This document shows, in pieces, positions 33,638 through 42,642 of a stretch of DNA of 64,000 nt (position 1 is its first letter; each line of letters begins with the position of its first letter). The stretch spans positions 62,001 to 126,000 of the forward strand of contig NZ_WHNP01000023.1 of NCBI RefSeq assembly GCF_009362735.1. The letters run 5' to 3'. Source of the stretch: Paraburkholderia franconis. GTDB lineage: Bacteria > Pseudomonadota > Gammaproteobacteria > Burkholderiales > Burkholderiaceae. The notes under the pieces are model-generated. The model was not told where the DNA came from. It saw nothing but the letters and a program-made list of their open reading frames with translations, and ran no database searches. The position numbers and the translations under genes are program-made.

Positions 33638-34567
33638 TCAACCGTGCGCGGCGAAGCGTGAGCCGGCATTGCATGCGTCCGCTTGCTCGCCGCTGCGCGC
33701 CGGCTCGACGTATGGTTGCGCGTCAGGCCTGGGTTCGGCGCGCATCGGCGGTTGCTGCGGCGTGCCGGGCGTCGGCAGCTGCGCCTGAACGGCGGCCGAC
33801 GACGCGCTTTGCGCCGCGACATCCGCTTGCGCTTCGCGGACGGCATCGCAAGCGATGTCGGCGCTGCCCGCGTCGCCGAGGACGGATGCGAACGTTGCGA
33901 GCTGGCTCGCATCGGGCAACGGCGCTTTCAGCGCGGATACGATCAGCGATGCGAGCCGCGCGATCAGTTGCAGATCGTTCATCGACTTGCCTTGCGAGAA
34001 CTCGGTGATGAGGTTGTCGGTATCCGCGCCCGCGAGCACGCCCGACAGCGCGCCGATCGCGAAGTGCAGACGCCAGCCGAGCTCCTCGCGCGGCAGATGC
34101 GGCAGCGCGCGCTGGAACGCATCGAAGAAGCGCTCGGATACCGACGCGTAATGCGCGCCCAGAAATTCGCGGATGAACGAAGAGGGATCGGTGTACGCGC
34201 GGCCGAGCAGCCGCAGGAACGCCTTGCCGCCGATCCGCGTATCGCGCGACACGCGCAGCGCCGGAATGAACATCGCGCCGAGCACGTGCTCACAGGTGAG
34301 GCGCGGGCCGAGCAGTGCGTCGAAGCGGTCGAGCAGCTTCAGGCGTTCCTGATTCAGCAGATCGAGACGCCGCGACAGCATCGCGTGCATCAGTGCTTCC
34401 TTGCTGCCGAAGTGATAGTTGACGGCGGCCAGATTGACCTCGGCCTTCGATGTGATCTGCCGCAACGACATCGCTTCGTAGCCGCATTCGATGAAGAGCG
34501 TTTCGGCTGCGTCGAGGATGCGCGATTTCGTGTCGCCGGTGGGCCGGCTCGTCGTGCGAGTTGCCAT
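33638..34567 (-). CDS. TetR-family regulator of fatty-acid genes (PsrA-like)
   Basis: 309 residues from ATG 34567 (GGGAG 8 bases upstream). N-terminal helix-turn-helix: KSRILDAAETLFIECGYEAM, SLRQITSKAEVNLAAVNYHF and GSKEALMHAMLSRRL, a sequence close to PsrA/FadR-type TetR proteins that sense acyl-CoA. The core ligand domain covers about 80-215, followed by a ~90-residue Ala/Pro/Gln tail with low complexity that is unusual for the family. Its position just upstream of fadE and the GAAAC-N4-GTTTT palindrome in its own leader support autoregulation and control of the fad cluster. Confidence 0.85.
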   Translation of the reverse strand: MATRTTSRPTGDTKSRILDAAETLFIECGYEAMSLRQITSKAEVNLAAVNYHFGSKEALMHAMLSRRLDLLNQERLKLLDRFDALLGPRLTCEHVLGAMFIPALRVSRDTRIGGKAFLRLLGRAYTDPSSFIREFLGAHYASVSERFFDAFQRALPHLPREELGWRLHFAIGALSGVLAGADTDNLITEFSQGKSMNDLQLIARLASLIVSALKAPLPDASQLATFASVLGDAGSADIACDAVREAQADVAAQSASSAAVQAQLPTPGTPQQPPMRAEPRPDAQPYVEPARSGEQADACNAGSRFAAHG

Positions 34568-34628
34568 GTTGCATCTCCCTGTGTCGGCTTTTTTGCCGGC
34601 CGCAAACAATCGATTAAATTTTGATTTT

Positions 34629-34642
34629 GAAACGTACGTTTT
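34629..34642 (-). promoter_or_regulatory. Palindromic operator ahead of the TetR gene
   Basis: AAACGTACGTTT (34630-34641) is a perfect 12-bp palindrome; with flanks it reads GAAACGTACGTTTT, matching the GAAAC-N4-GTTTC form recognised by PsrA of Pseudomonas as I recall it. It lies about 63 bases upstream of the start codon in an A/T-rich leader where the promoter is expected. Confidence 0.6.
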
Positions 34643-34743
34643 TTTCAGGATAAAAATGGAGCTCGTGATCGGGCAAGAGATGAGTGTCGATGGACTCCTC
34701 TAAAAAGCGTCCGATCGCGCATCTCCTCGCAGATAACGCGGAC

Positions 34744-34778
34744 AAAAAAGGCCGCTCCGATTCGAATCGGAGCGGCCT
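34744..34778 (-). terminator. Strong hairpin terminator downstream of the MFS gene
   Basis: 34749-34778 is a perfect 30-base palindrome (15-bp stem, negligible loop) followed on the minus strand by a T run (A run at 34744-34749). It is positioned about 96 bases after the MFS stop codon. Confidence 0.9.
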
Positions 34779-34874
34779 CGTGGTTGCTGCGTTGGCTGGG
34801 GCGCCGTGGCGCCCTTATGTGATGTCGTGTGCTGCCGTGTGTCGTTGCTGGTTTGTTTCGTCGCTGCGCGGTGC

Positions 34875-36098
34875 TCAGTGTACCGTCGCTGTGACCTGTT
34901 CGGCGGATTGTGTCATATCGATGCCGCGCCGTTCTCGGCTGAAGAGGATCAGCACCGCGATCACGACGGCGACGACGCCCGCGACCACGGCCATCGCCAT
35001 CGCGTAGTTGTTGTTATTGCTGACGGCGAACGACGCCTGCATCGTCGCGTTGACGGAAGCGAGCAGGTTGCCGAGCTGATAGACGAGTCCGGGGAACGTT
35101 GCGCGGATTTCGTCGGGCGAGATTTCGTTCAGATGCACGGGAATCACGCCCCATGCGCCCTGCACGGAGATCTGCATCAGGAACGCGCCGGCCGCGAGCG
35201 CGATGGCCGTGCTCGAGAACGCCCACAGCGGCAGCACGGGCAGTGCGATCAGCGCGGCGATGAAGATGGCGCGGCGGCGGCCGATGCGCTCCGAGAACGC
35301 GCCGAACGCAAGACCGCCGACGATCGCGCCGATGTTCAGCGTGATCGTGATCAGCGACACCGTGTGCGGATCGAAGTGATGCTGCTCGCGCAGGAAGGTC
35401 GGATACAGGTCCTGCGTGCCGTGCGAGAAGAAGTTGAAGGCCGTCATCAGGATGATCGCGTAGATCGACAGCACCCAGTTGCGCTTGAGCGTGACGAGCA
35501 GGCCGGGACGCGCGTGCTTTTCCATCGCGACCCACGCGGGCGATTCCTTCACGTGCGCGCGCACGTACATGACGAGCAGCGCGGGCAGCACGCCGACGAA
35601 GAACATGCCGCGCCAGCCGATGTATTGATAGAGCACGCCGAACACGATCGACGCCAGCAGATAGCCGCTCGGATAGCCCGCTTGCAGCAGGCCCGATACG
35701 AAGCCGCGCGCTTTCGGGGGCACGGTCTCCATCGTCAGCGCGGAGCCGACGCCCCATTCGCCGCCCATCGCAATGCCGAAGAAGGCGCGCAGGACGAGCA
35801 GCGTCGTGAGATTCGGCGAGAAGCCCGACAGCAGTTCGAGCAGCGAGTAGCACGCGATGTTGACCATCAGGGTCGGGCGGCGGCCGAACTTGTCGGCAAG
35901 ACGTCCGAAAATCAGCGCGCCGAGCGGGCGCATCGCCAGCGTGAGCGTAATGCCGAATGCGACTTCCGGGATTTTCGTATTAAATTCCGCCGCGATATCT
36001 TTCAGGATAAAGACCATCAGAAAGAAATCGAATGCGTCGAGGGTCCAGCCTAGATATGCAGCGATCGTGACGTTTCTCTGTTCCCGAGTCCAGCTCAT
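34875..36098 (-). CDS. MFS transporter, sialate:H+ symporter/lactate (SHS) type
   Basis: 407 residues with 12 predicted membrane helices. Starts WTREQRNVTIAAYLGWTLDA then FDFFLMVFILKDIAAEF, with the MFS loop-2 motif GRLADKFGRRPTLM and FGIAMGGEWGVGSALTMETV, characteristic of the SHS/NanT-JEN1 group that carries lactate, pyruvate or sialate with protons. The loop 8-9 motif is GAFSERIGRRRAIFI. AGGAGA lies upstream of the ATG. It is monocistronic, with its own terminator. Substrate cannot be read from the sequence; lactate or another short carboxylate is my best guess. Confidence 0.8.
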   Translation of the reverse strand: MSWTREQRNVTIAAYLGWTLDAFDFFLMVFILKDIAAEFNTKIPEVAFGITLTLAMRPLGALIFGRLADKFGRRPTLMVNIACYSLLELLSGFSPNLTTLLVLRAFFGIAMGGEWGVGSALTMETVPPKARGFVSGLLQAGYPSGYLLASIVFGVLYQYIGWRGMFFVGVLPALLVMYVRAHVKESPAWVAMEKHARPGLLVTLKRNWVLSIYAIILMTAFNFFSHGTQDLYPTFLREQHHFDPHTVSLITITLNIGAIVGGLAFGAFSERIGRRRAIFIAALIALPVLPLWAFSSTAIALAAGAFLMQISVQGAWGVIPVHLNEISPDEIRATFPGLVYQLGNLLASVNATMQASFAVSNNNNYAMAMAVVAGVVAVVIAVLILFSRERRGIDMTQSAEQVTATVH

Positions 36099-36695
36099 TT
36101 CAGTTGTTCTCCTGTCGACCTGAGTAACGCTTTAACGCTTGCTCTGGTCTCATGTAACCTGGTTGCAGTCTCCAATATCCCGTGCCGCCCAATGCCGTTT
36201 AAAGGGCAATTGCACGGCACGCCGCGCCCCGTATGCGAAGGCTCGAAGCGAGTGTACGCCGACCATTAAGCGGCTGCATGTAACGACACCGCCTTGTCGG
36301 TGGTAATCGCGCGGAAATCGAACGCGGAAACGGGAATAATGTTTTGTAAATGTAATTAATGTAGTTGTTTTGATTAGTTATGGTTTTTGTTTTGTAATTG
36401 TCGGGAATGGCAAATGCGCGTTCACCGCTCTTGTGGTCCGCGACAAGCAGGGCAATCGGATCTGGTGCGGCGTGGCAGGACGCCACTCGATAAGAGACTG
36501 CAAGCACAAGAACCGCACAAACAAAAAAACCCGCAAGCTGCTATTCGCTTTGCAGGGGACATCTGTTTAGTTGTGAGAGCGCGGTATCCAAGAGAGGGCT
36601 CGGTCACACAAGCGCGACCGCGGCTGCTCTTGCAAGCGCAGTCTTTCGAGGCCTCGCGCAAAGCGCGCAGGCGCTTTGCTTTCTGGGCCAGAAAT
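36099..36695. other. Gene-free region with an A/T-rich island
   Basis: About 600 bases between the MFS gene and the tRNA unit. 36335-36410 is strikingly A/T-rich (for example TTTTGTAAATGTAATTAATG) against a GC-rich background. The remaining frames have poor composition. It probably includes the MFS promoter and possibly remains of transferred DNA next to the tRNA genes. Confidence 0.4.
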
Positions 36696-36726
36696 GAAAA
36701 AAGGCCGGCATTTGCCGACCTTTTTA
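36696..36726 (-). terminator. Terminator of the downstream tRNA-Leu unit
   Basis: A hairpin with arms around GGCCGGC and GCCGACC (one mismatch) is flanked by an A run on the left and a T run on the right. On the minus strand it follows the tRNA 3' end by 6 bases. Confidence 0.85.
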
Positions 36727-36732
36727 AATACG

Positions 36733-36819
36733 TGGTGCCCAGGAGAGGACTCGAACCTCCACGGTGTTGCCACCGCTAGGACCTGAACCTAGTGCGTCTA
36801 CCAATTCCGCCACCTGGGC
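36733..36819 (-). tRNA. tRNA-Leu (anticodon CAG)
   Basis: 87 bases with encoded CCA. Acceptor GCCCAGG pairs with CCTGGGC; D arm TGGCGGAATTGGTAGACGCA; anticodon stem CTAGG/CCTAG with loop TTCAGGT gives CAG; long variable arm CGGTGGCAACACCG as in class II tRNAs; T loop GTTCGAGTCC. It reads CUG, the commonest Leu codon in this GC-rich genome. Confidence 0.97.
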
Positions 36820-36839
36820 ACGTCTCAAGCTAGACCGCT

Positions 36840-36867
36840 ATTTTAGCGAGAAGAATCTGCGTGTCAA
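36840..36867 (-). promoter_or_regulatory. Sigma70 promoter of the downstream tRNA-Leu gene
   Basis: On the minus strand: TTGACA, 16 bases, TAAAAT. It lies just upstream of the tRNA 5' end at 36819. Near consensus, as usual for stable RNA. Confidence 0.8.
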
Positions 36868-37017
36868 TCGGTATTTCGAAAAACACTTCATCTTTTCGCT
36901 GGTTGTTCGCGCATCAAATGACTCGATGCGACCCGGTGACCAACCGGCCTGCCACTTCCGCAGCGCACTACACGCGGTTCAGGAACCGCAGCACGACGCG
37001 CTGCTCTCACAACAATG

Positions 37018-37040
37018 AAAAACCGCCCGGAGGCGGCTTT
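37018..37040 (-). terminator. Terminator of the upstream tRNA-Leu unit
   Basis: Stem CCGCC/GGCGG with loop CGGA and a run of five T on the minus strand after the stem. It begins 10 bases after the tRNA 3' end. Confidence 0.8.
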
Positions 37041-37050
37041 CATTTGAATC

Positions 37051-37137
37051 TGGTGCCCAAGAGAGGACTCGAACCTCCACGGTGTTGCCACCGCTAGGAC
37101 CTGAACCTAGTGCGTCTACCAATTTCGCCACCTGGGC
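37051..37137 (-). tRNA. tRNA-Leu (anticodon CAG), second copy
   Basis: 87 bases with encoded CCA, differing from the other copy at two positions: a D-arm base (GCGAAATTGG instead of GCGGAATTGG) and an acceptor base giving a G-U pair (CTTGGGC instead of CCTGGGC). Anticodon loop, variable arm and T arm are identical. Confidence 0.97.
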
Positions 37138-37163
37138 AAGGTGCGTTTGAAGCAGAGAAAGAG

Positions 37164-37191
37164 ATTATAGCGTGTCGACGAACCGTGTCAA
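37164..37191 (-). promoter_or_regulatory. Consensus sigma70 promoter of the upstream tRNA-Leu gene
   Basis: On the minus strand: TTGACA, 16 bases, TATAAT, a perfect match at both hexamers. The start site should fall around 37155, 18 bases ahead of the tRNA. Confidence 0.9.
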
Positions 37192-37483
37192 GCGTTTCTC
37201 GAAAACGTGCGCGCGGCACGTGCGATGTGCGTGAACACGCCGCGCGCATGTCGCGCAATCGCCCGCCGGGCGGCGCGTGGCGGGCAAGACGGGTGTTAGA
37301 ATCCCCGCAATAGAAAGCTGGCACGGCGCATGGGCCCGTCGCGCGCATGACGGGCTACTGGGGCCGCGCCGCCGTCTTCCATCAGAAAGAGCAGTCGCAG
37401 TCACGAGTGCAGTTGCAGTCAGATAGAGCAGCGTCATCACACCCGCCGACGTCCACGCAACGAGAACAATCATCGACAAGCCC
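37192..37483. other. Leader region of rnr
   Basis: Between the tRNA promoter and rnr. GTTAGAAT at 37296-37303 may be a -10 region for rnr. GCAGTCGCAGTC-type direct repeats occur at 37391-37421. No gene is supported; frames here show poor composition. Confidence 0.35.
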
Positions 37484-39940
37484 TTGAGCAAATATCCGTA
37501 TCCGATTCCAAGCCGCGAAGAAATCCTCGGCGTGCTGCGCACGAGTGAGGCGCCGCTTGCAGCGAACGACATCGCCGAAGCACTGTCGATCAAGCGCCAG
37601 GAGCGCGAAGGGTTCTTCAAGCGCCTCGCCGCGATGGAGCGCGATGGCCAGATCAGACTCGATCAGCGCGGGCATTATCAGCTGACCCATCCGTCGAACT
37701 TCGTCGCGGGCCGCGTGCAGGGCCATCGCGACGGCTACGGTTTTCTGATCCGCGACGACGGCCAGGACGATCTGTTCCTGCCGACGGGCGAAATGCAGAA
37801 GGTCATGCACAACGATCGCGTGCTCGCGCGCATCGTCGGCTATGACCGGCGCGGGCGGCCCGAAGGTCACATCGTCGAGGTGACGGACCGCGCGAACAAG
37901 CGCGTGATCGGGCGCCTGCTGAACGAGAACGGCGCGCTGATCGTCGTGCCCGAAGAGAAGCGCATCGGCCACGACATCCTGATCACACAGAACACGAAGA
38001 AGGCGAAGGTCGGACAGGTCGTGGTCGTCGAGCTGACCGACTTTCCGAGCCGCCATTCGCAGCCGCTCGGGCGCGTCGTCGAAGTGCTCGGCGACATCGA
38101 CGATCCCGGCATGGAAATCGAAATCGCCGTGCGCAAGTACGGCGTGCCGCACGAGTTCGGCCAGGCCGCGCTCGACGATGCCGCGAAGCTGCCGGACGAA
38201 GTGCGTCCCGTCGACATCAGACATCGCGTCGATCTGCGCGACGTGCCGCTCGTCACGATCGACGGCGAAGACGCGCGCGACTTCGACGATGCCGTCTACT
38301 GCGAGCCGATCAAGGTCGGACGGGGCGATGGTTTTCGCCTGATCGTCGCGATCGCCGACGTGTCGCATTACGTGCTGCCCGACAGCGGTCTCGATGTCGA
38401 TGCGATCGAGCGCAGTACGTCCGTGTATTTCCCGCGCCGCGTGATTCCGATGCTGCCGGAAAAGCTGTCCAACGGGCTCTGCTCGCTCAATCCGCAGGTG
38501 GACCGCTGCGTGCTCGTGTGCGACATGGTGATCACCGCGCGTGGCGAGATCAAGGCGTATCAGTTCTATCCCGGCGTGATGCATTCGGCCGCGCGTCTCA
38601 CGTACACGGAAGTCGCCGCGATCCTCACCAACACGAAGGGTCCCGAAGCCACGCGCCGCGCCGCGCTGCTGCCGCAACTGCAGCACCTGTACGGCGTCTA
38701 CAAGTCGCTGTTCGCCGCGCGCCAGAAGCGCGGCGCGATCGACTTCGACACGACGGAGACGTACATCGTCTGCAATGCGCAGGGCAAGATCGAGCAGATC
38801 GTGCCGCGTCATCGCAACGACGCGCACAAGCTGATCGAGGAATGCATGCTGGCCGCGAACGTCTGCGCGGCCGACTTCATGAAGCGTAACAAGCACCCGG
38901 GCCTGTATCGCGTGCACGCGGGTCCGACGGCGGAGCGCCTCGAAAACCTGCGCACGTTCCTGCGCGGCATGGGCCTCACGCTCGGCGGCGGCGACACGCC
39001 GCACGCGAGCGATTACGCCGCGCTGATGGCGCACATCCGCGACCGGCCCGACGCGCAGATGCTGCAGACGATGCTGCTGCGCTCGATGCAGCAGGCTGTG
39101 TACAGCCCGGACAACATCGGCCACTTCGGTCTCGCGTATGAGGCGTATGCGCACTTCACGAGCCCGATTCGACGCTATCCCGATCTGCTCACGCACCGCG
39201 CGATTTACGCGATCCTGCAGGGCCGCAAGTACGAGCCGAAGACACCGCATGGCGTCGAGCTGAACACGGCGCTGTCGCCGCGCGCCCGCGCGCTGCAGGC
39301 CGAAGACGAAAAGCGCGGCGGCCGCGGCCGTCCGAACACGGCAATCTGGGAAGAGCTCGGCTTGCACTGCTCGGCGAACGAGCGCCGCGCCGATGAGGCA
39401 TCGCGCGATGTCGAAGCGTGGCTCAAGTGCTATTTCATGCGCGACAAGCTCGGCGAAGAATATGGCGGCATGGTGAGCGGCGTGACGTCGTTCGGCATCT
39501 TCGTGCAGCTCGATGCGCTCTTCATCGAAGGGCTCGTGCATGTGACGGAACTCGGCTCCGATTACTTCCAGTACGACGAGATCAAGAACGAACTGCGCGG
39601 CGAACGTACGGGCATTCGCTATCGTTTGTCGGATCGCGTGCGCGTGCAGGTGAGCCGCGTCGATCTCGACGCGCGCAAGATCGATTTCCGTCTCGTGCGC
39701 GATCTGCCTGTGAAGCCGCAAGCGCATCGCGCGACGTCGGCGGAGAAGGCAAACGATCTCGGCGGTCCGCGCATGCGTTCGATCGAACGCGCGGAGCCTG
39801 TCGATGGCGCGCGCCGCAAGAAGGCCGCGCCTGCGCAAACGGCGGCCGTGAAGGAAGCGCGCGCGGCGCGCAAGGCGGGCGCGTCGAAGAAGCGTCCGGC
39901 GTCGAAGTCGTCCGCGAAGCCTGCGCGCAAGAAACGTTGA
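37484..39940 (+). CDS. rnr: Ribonuclease R
   Basis: 818 residues with a TTG start; no in-frame ATG precedes the conserved SKYPYPIPSREEILGVL beginning. N-terminal helix-turn-helix (ANDIAEALSIKRQEREGFFK), two cold-shock domains (about 75-235), the RNB catalytic domain (about 250-590) with the metal-binding Asp cluster TIDGEDARDFDDAVYCEP and FTSPIRRYPDLLTHRAIYAI, an S1 domain (about 640-725: GMVSGVTSFGIFVQLDALFI) and a Lys/Ala/Ser-rich basic tail (about 740-818). It is a processive 3'-5' exoribonuclease that unwinds structured RNA, acting in rRNA and mRNA decay. Paired with rlmB downstream. Confidence 0.95.
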   Translation: MSKYPYPIPSREEILGVLRTSEAPLAANDIAEALSIKRQEREGFFKRLAAMERDGQIRLDQRGHYQLTHPSNFVAGRVQGHRDGYGFLIRDDGQDDLFLPTGEMQKVMHNDRVLARIVGYDRRGRPEGHIVEVTDRANKRVIGRLLNENGALIVVPEEKRIGHDILITQNTKKAKVGQVVVVELTDFPSRHSQPLGRVVEVLGDIDDPGMEIEIAVRKYGVPHEFGQAALDDAAKLPDEVRPVDIRHRVDLRDVPLVTIDGEDARDFDDAVYCEPIKVGRGDGFRLIVAIADVSHYVLPDSGLDVDAIERSTSVYFPRRVIPMLPEKLSNGLCSLNPQVDRCVLVCDMVITARGEIKAYQFYPGVMHSAARLTYTEVAAILTNTKGPEATRRAALLPQLQHLYGVYKSLFAARQKRGAIDFDTTETYIVCNAQGKIEQIVPRHRNDAHKLIEECMLAANVCAADFMKRNKHPGLYRVHAGPTAERLENLRTFLRGMGLTLGGGDTPHASDYAALMAHIRDRPDAQMLQTMLLRSMQQAVYSPDNIGHFGLAYEAYAHFTSPIRRYPDLLTHRAIYAILQGRKYEPKTPHGVELNTALSPRARALQAEDEKRGGRGRPNTAIWEELGLHCSANERRADEASRDVEAWLKCYFMRDKLGEEYGGMVSGVTSFGIFVQLDALFIEGLVHVTELGSDYFQYDEIKNELRGERTGIRYRLSDRVRVQVSRVDLDARKIDFRLVRDLPVKPQAHRATSAEKANDLGGPRMRSIERAEPVDGARRKKAAPAQTAAVKEARAARKAGASKKRPASKSSAKPARKKR

Positions 39941-39951
39941 TTCTGTTGTAA

Positions 39952-39980
39952 CGCCGCGCGCGTTTTCACTGCGCGCGGCG
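39952..39980 (+). terminator. Intercistronic hairpin between rnr and rlmB
   Basis: Perfect 10-bp GC stem (39952-39961 with 39971-39980), 9-base loop, no T run. It could be a weak terminator or protect the rnr mRNA end. Confidence 0.5.
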
Positions 39981-40046
39981 CCCGTTCTCATCGGGCGCGC
40001 CTCAAACGTTTTCGCCAGGCGCGCTCATTCAAAGGTTGTTTCAGTC

Positions 40047-40790
40047 ATGTCACGTCTCAAGGTTCTCTACGGTTTTCACGCGGTGACGGCGCGCTTGCGT
40101 CACGATTCATCGACGGTCGAGGAAATCTTTTACGACCAGTCGCGCCGCGATCGCCGGATGAACGAGTTTCTCGCCGTGGCGAAAGAGGCGGGCGTGCGTC
40201 TGATCGCCGCCGACGAAACGCGCCTGTGGGGCCTCGCGCATACGGAGCGGCATCAGGGCGTCGTCGCGCGCGCGGGGGACCTGCCGCTCGCGCAGAATCT
40301 CGCGGAACTGCTCGACGGGATTCAGGGCTCGGCGTTGCTGCTGGTGCTCGACGGCGTTACCGATCCGCACAATCTCGGCGCGTGTCTGCGCGTCGCCGAT
40401 GCGGCGGGCGCGCATGCCGTCATCGCGCCGCGCGATCGTGCCGTCGGGCTGAACGCGACGGCGGCGAAAGTCGCAAGCGGCGCGGCCGATACGGTGCCTT
40501 ACATCACCGTCACAAATCTTGCGCGCGCATTGCGCGAGCTGAAGGATGCCGGCGTGTGGGTCGTCGGAACGGCGGGCGATGCGACGGCGTCGTTGTACGA
40601 GACGAAGCTCGATGGTCCCGTGGCGCTCGTGATGGGCGCTGAGGGCGAGGGCATGCGCAGGCTCTCGCGCGATACCTGCGATGAGGTGATGCACATTCCG
40701 ATGGCAGGCTCGGTCGAGAGCCTGAACGTTTCCGTCGCTTCGGGCGTGTGCCTGTTCGAGGCCGTGCGGCAGAGGTCGGTGAAGAAGTAA
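40047..40790 (+). CDS. rlmB: 23S rRNA (guanosine-2'-O)-methyltransferase RlmB
   Basis: 247 residues, SpoU/TrmH family. N-terminal substrate-binding domain (LKVLYGFHAVTARLRHDSST, LWGLAHTERHQGVVARAG). The SPOUT knot has LVLDGVTDPHNLGACLRVAD (motif 1 with Asn-Arg), VALVMGAEGEGMRRLSRDTC (motif 2) and MAGSVESLNVSVASGVCLFE (motif 3). It uses S-adenosylmethionine to methylate G2251 of 23S rRNA (E. coli numbering). The rnr-rlmB order is conserved in proteobacteria. Confidence 0.95.
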   Translation: MSRLKVLYGFHAVTARLRHDSSTVEEIFYDQSRRDRRMNEFLAVAKEAGVRLIAADETRLWGLAHTERHQGVVARAGDLPLAQNLAELLDGIQGSALLLVLDGVTDPHNLGACLRVADAAGAHAVIAPRDRAVGLNATAAKVASGAADTVPYITVTNLARALRELKDAGVWVVGTAGDATASLYETKLDGPVALVMGAEGEGMRRLSRDTCDEVMHIPMAGSVESLNVSVASGVCLFEAVRQRSVKK

Positions 40791-40836
40791 CCGTCACGAT
40801 GCGAAGCCACGACCGAGGCCGTAGCGTTCGGATCTT

Positions 40837-41727
40837 ATGAATCGACAAGCTGCTTTCCAGATCGAAGCCGTTCGCCGCGCGCTCTCCGTTGCGCTCGCAG
40901 TGCTGCTCACCGCTGCGTGCACGACGAACATCGTCGAGCGCGGCACCTACTATGCCGACACCTCTCGCCACGCGCAGTACGCCGATACCCGCATCCGCTT
41001 TCTCGTGATGCACTACACCGAAATCGACGAAGCGCAGTCGCTCGATGTCCTGACGAATGAGCAGGTCAGCGCGCACTACGTCGTGCCGGATCATCCGCGC
41101 GAGAAGAGCGGCGAGCCCATCGTCTGGCAGCTCGTGCCCGAGTCGCAGCGCGCATGGCACGCGGGCCTCAGCTACTGGCAGGGCACGACGGAACTGAACG
41201 CCGCGTCGATCGGCATCGAGAACGTGAACGTCGGCCCCATCGACACGCCGCAAGGCCGCACGTGGCAGCCGTATCCGCCCGGGCAGGTCGACGCGATGAT
41301 CCGCCTCGCAAAGGACATTGTCACGCGCTATGGCATTCCGCCGACGCGTGTCGTCGGCCACAGCGATATCGCGCCGCAACGCAAGATCGATCCGGGTCCG
41401 CTCTTTCCGTGGAAGCAGCTGTACGACGCGGGCGTCGGCGCGTGGCCCGACGATGCGACGGTCGCGAAAGAACTCGCGGGCCGCGATCCGCATGCGAGCG
41501 CCGACGTGCGCGCGCTCCAGCAGAAGCTCGCGCGCTACGGCTACGAAGTGGCGACGGACGGCGTGCTCGACGACAAGACGCGCCGCGTCTTTGCCGCGTT
41601 CCAGATGCACTTTCGTCCCGCCGACTATTCGGGCGATCCGGACGCGCAAACCGATGCGATTGCGCAGGCCTTGCTCGACAAGTACATGCCGCAGGCGGCG
41701 TCAGAACCGGCTCAGTCGGCGCCATGA
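40837..41727 (+). CDS. N-acetylmuramoyl-L-alanine amidase, AmiD-type lipoprotein
   Basis: 296 residues. Lipobox LLTAAC|TT (Cys28), Amidase_2 domain (about 50-195) with zinc ligand His59 in RFLVMHYTEID, a second His in YWQGTTELNAASIGIENVNV's neighbourhood (RAWHAG) and His175/Asp185 in GHSDIAPQRKIDPGP. The C-terminal peptidoglycan-binding domain (about 220-285: ADVRALQQKLARYGYEVATD) is present. AmiD enzymes are outer-membrane anchored and cleave amide bonds in muropeptides for recycling. Independent gene downstream of rlmB. Confidence 0.9.
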   Translation: MNRQAAFQIEAVRRALSVALAVLLTAACTTNIVERGTYYADTSRHAQYADTRIRFLVMHYTEIDEAQSLDVLTNEQVSAHYVVPDHPREKSGEPIVWQLVPESQRAWHAGLSYWQGTTELNAASIGIENVNVGPIDTPQGRTWQPYPPGQVDAMIRLAKDIVTRYGIPPTRVVGHSDIAPQRKIDPGPLFPWKQLYDAGVGAWPDDATVAKELAGRDPHASADVRALQQKLARYGYEVATDGVLDDKTRRVFAAFQMHFRPADYSGDPDAQTDAIAQALLDKYMPQAASEPAQSAP

Positions 41728-41846
41728 ATGCACGTCGCGCGCGAAGGGCGCGCGACATCCGCGACGAGTCGTGAGCAATAAATCCGGCCTCGCGCGCCGA
41801 CTCCGGTAAACTTGCGCTTTTCCGCCTGCCTTGGCATTTCCTCACC

Positions 41847-42542
41847 ATGACTCAAGACGAACTCAAGCAACTGGTCGGCCAGGCTGCCGCCGACTATGTC
41901 CTCGCGAACGTACCGCAAGGCGCTGTGATCGGCGTCGGCACCGGCTCGACCGCGAACTGCTTCATCGACGCGCTGGCCGCGCACAAGTCGCGCTATCGCG
42001 GCGCCGTGTCCAGCTCGGTCGCGACCACGGCGCGCCTGCAATCGCACGGCATTCAGGTTTTCGATTTGAACGACGTCGAATCGCTGCCCGTGTACGTCGA
42101 CGGCGCCGATGAAATCGATCACGGCGGCGCGATGATCAAGGGTGGCGGTGGCGCGCTCACGCGCGAAAAAATCGTCGCGTCGGTAGCGGAGAAATTCGTG
42201 TGCATCGCCGACGCGAGCAAGCGCGTCGATGTGCTCGGCCAGTTTCCGCTGCCCGTCGAAGTCGTGCCGATGGCGCGCACGGCGATCGGCCGCCGCATCA
42301 CGGCGATGGGCGGCGTGCCCGTCGTGCGCGTGACGAAGGACGGCTCGCCCTATATCACCGACAACGGCAACGAGATCATCGACGTCAAGGGGCTGCGGAT
42401 CAGCGATCCACGCGCGGTCGAAGCGCAGATCAACGCGTGGCCGGGCGTCGTCACGGTGGGCCTCTTCGCCGCGCGCGGCGCGGACCTGTGCCTGCTCGGC
42501 ATGGAGAAGGGCGTCGAGACGATCGACTATTCGCAAGTCTGA
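41847..42542 (+). CDS. rpiA: Ribose-5-phosphate isomerase A
   Basis: 231 residues. Substrate-loop GVGTGSTANCFIDALAAHK, catalytic region YVDGADEIDHGGAMIKGGGG with ALTREKIVASVAEKFVCIAD, and VVTVGLFAARGADLCLLG near the end. It interconverts ribose-5-P and ribulose-5-P in the pentose phosphate pathway. Standard length. Single gene, ending at a hairpin shared with the convergent glycosyltransferase gene. Confidence 0.97.
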   Translation: MTQDELKQLVGQAAADYVLANVPQGAVIGVGTGSTANCFIDALAAHKSRYRGAVSSSVATTARLQSHGIQVFDLNDVESLPVYVDGADEIDHGGAMIKGGGGALTREKIVASVAEKFVCIADASKRVDVLGQFPLPVEVVPMARTAIGRRITAMGGVPVVRVTKDGSPYITDNGNEIIDVKGLRISDPRAVEAQINAWPGVVTVGLFAARGADLCLLGMEKGVETIDYSQV

Positions 42543-42592
42543 CCGGCCCGCACGAGTACGCACATGATGCGCGTGATGCGCATATGACACGC

Positions 42593-42622
42593 GCGCTGCC
42601 TCGCACTCCAGCGAGGCAGCGC
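42593..42622. terminator. Hairpin between convergent rpiA and glycosyltransferase genes
   Basis: Perfect 12-bp stem GCGCTGCCTCGC/GCGAGGCAGCGC with a 6-base loop. T runs are poor on both sides, but the place between two convergent stops fits a bidirectional terminator. Confidence 0.7.
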
Positions 42623-42642
42623 CGCTTCAACGGTTTCACAAG

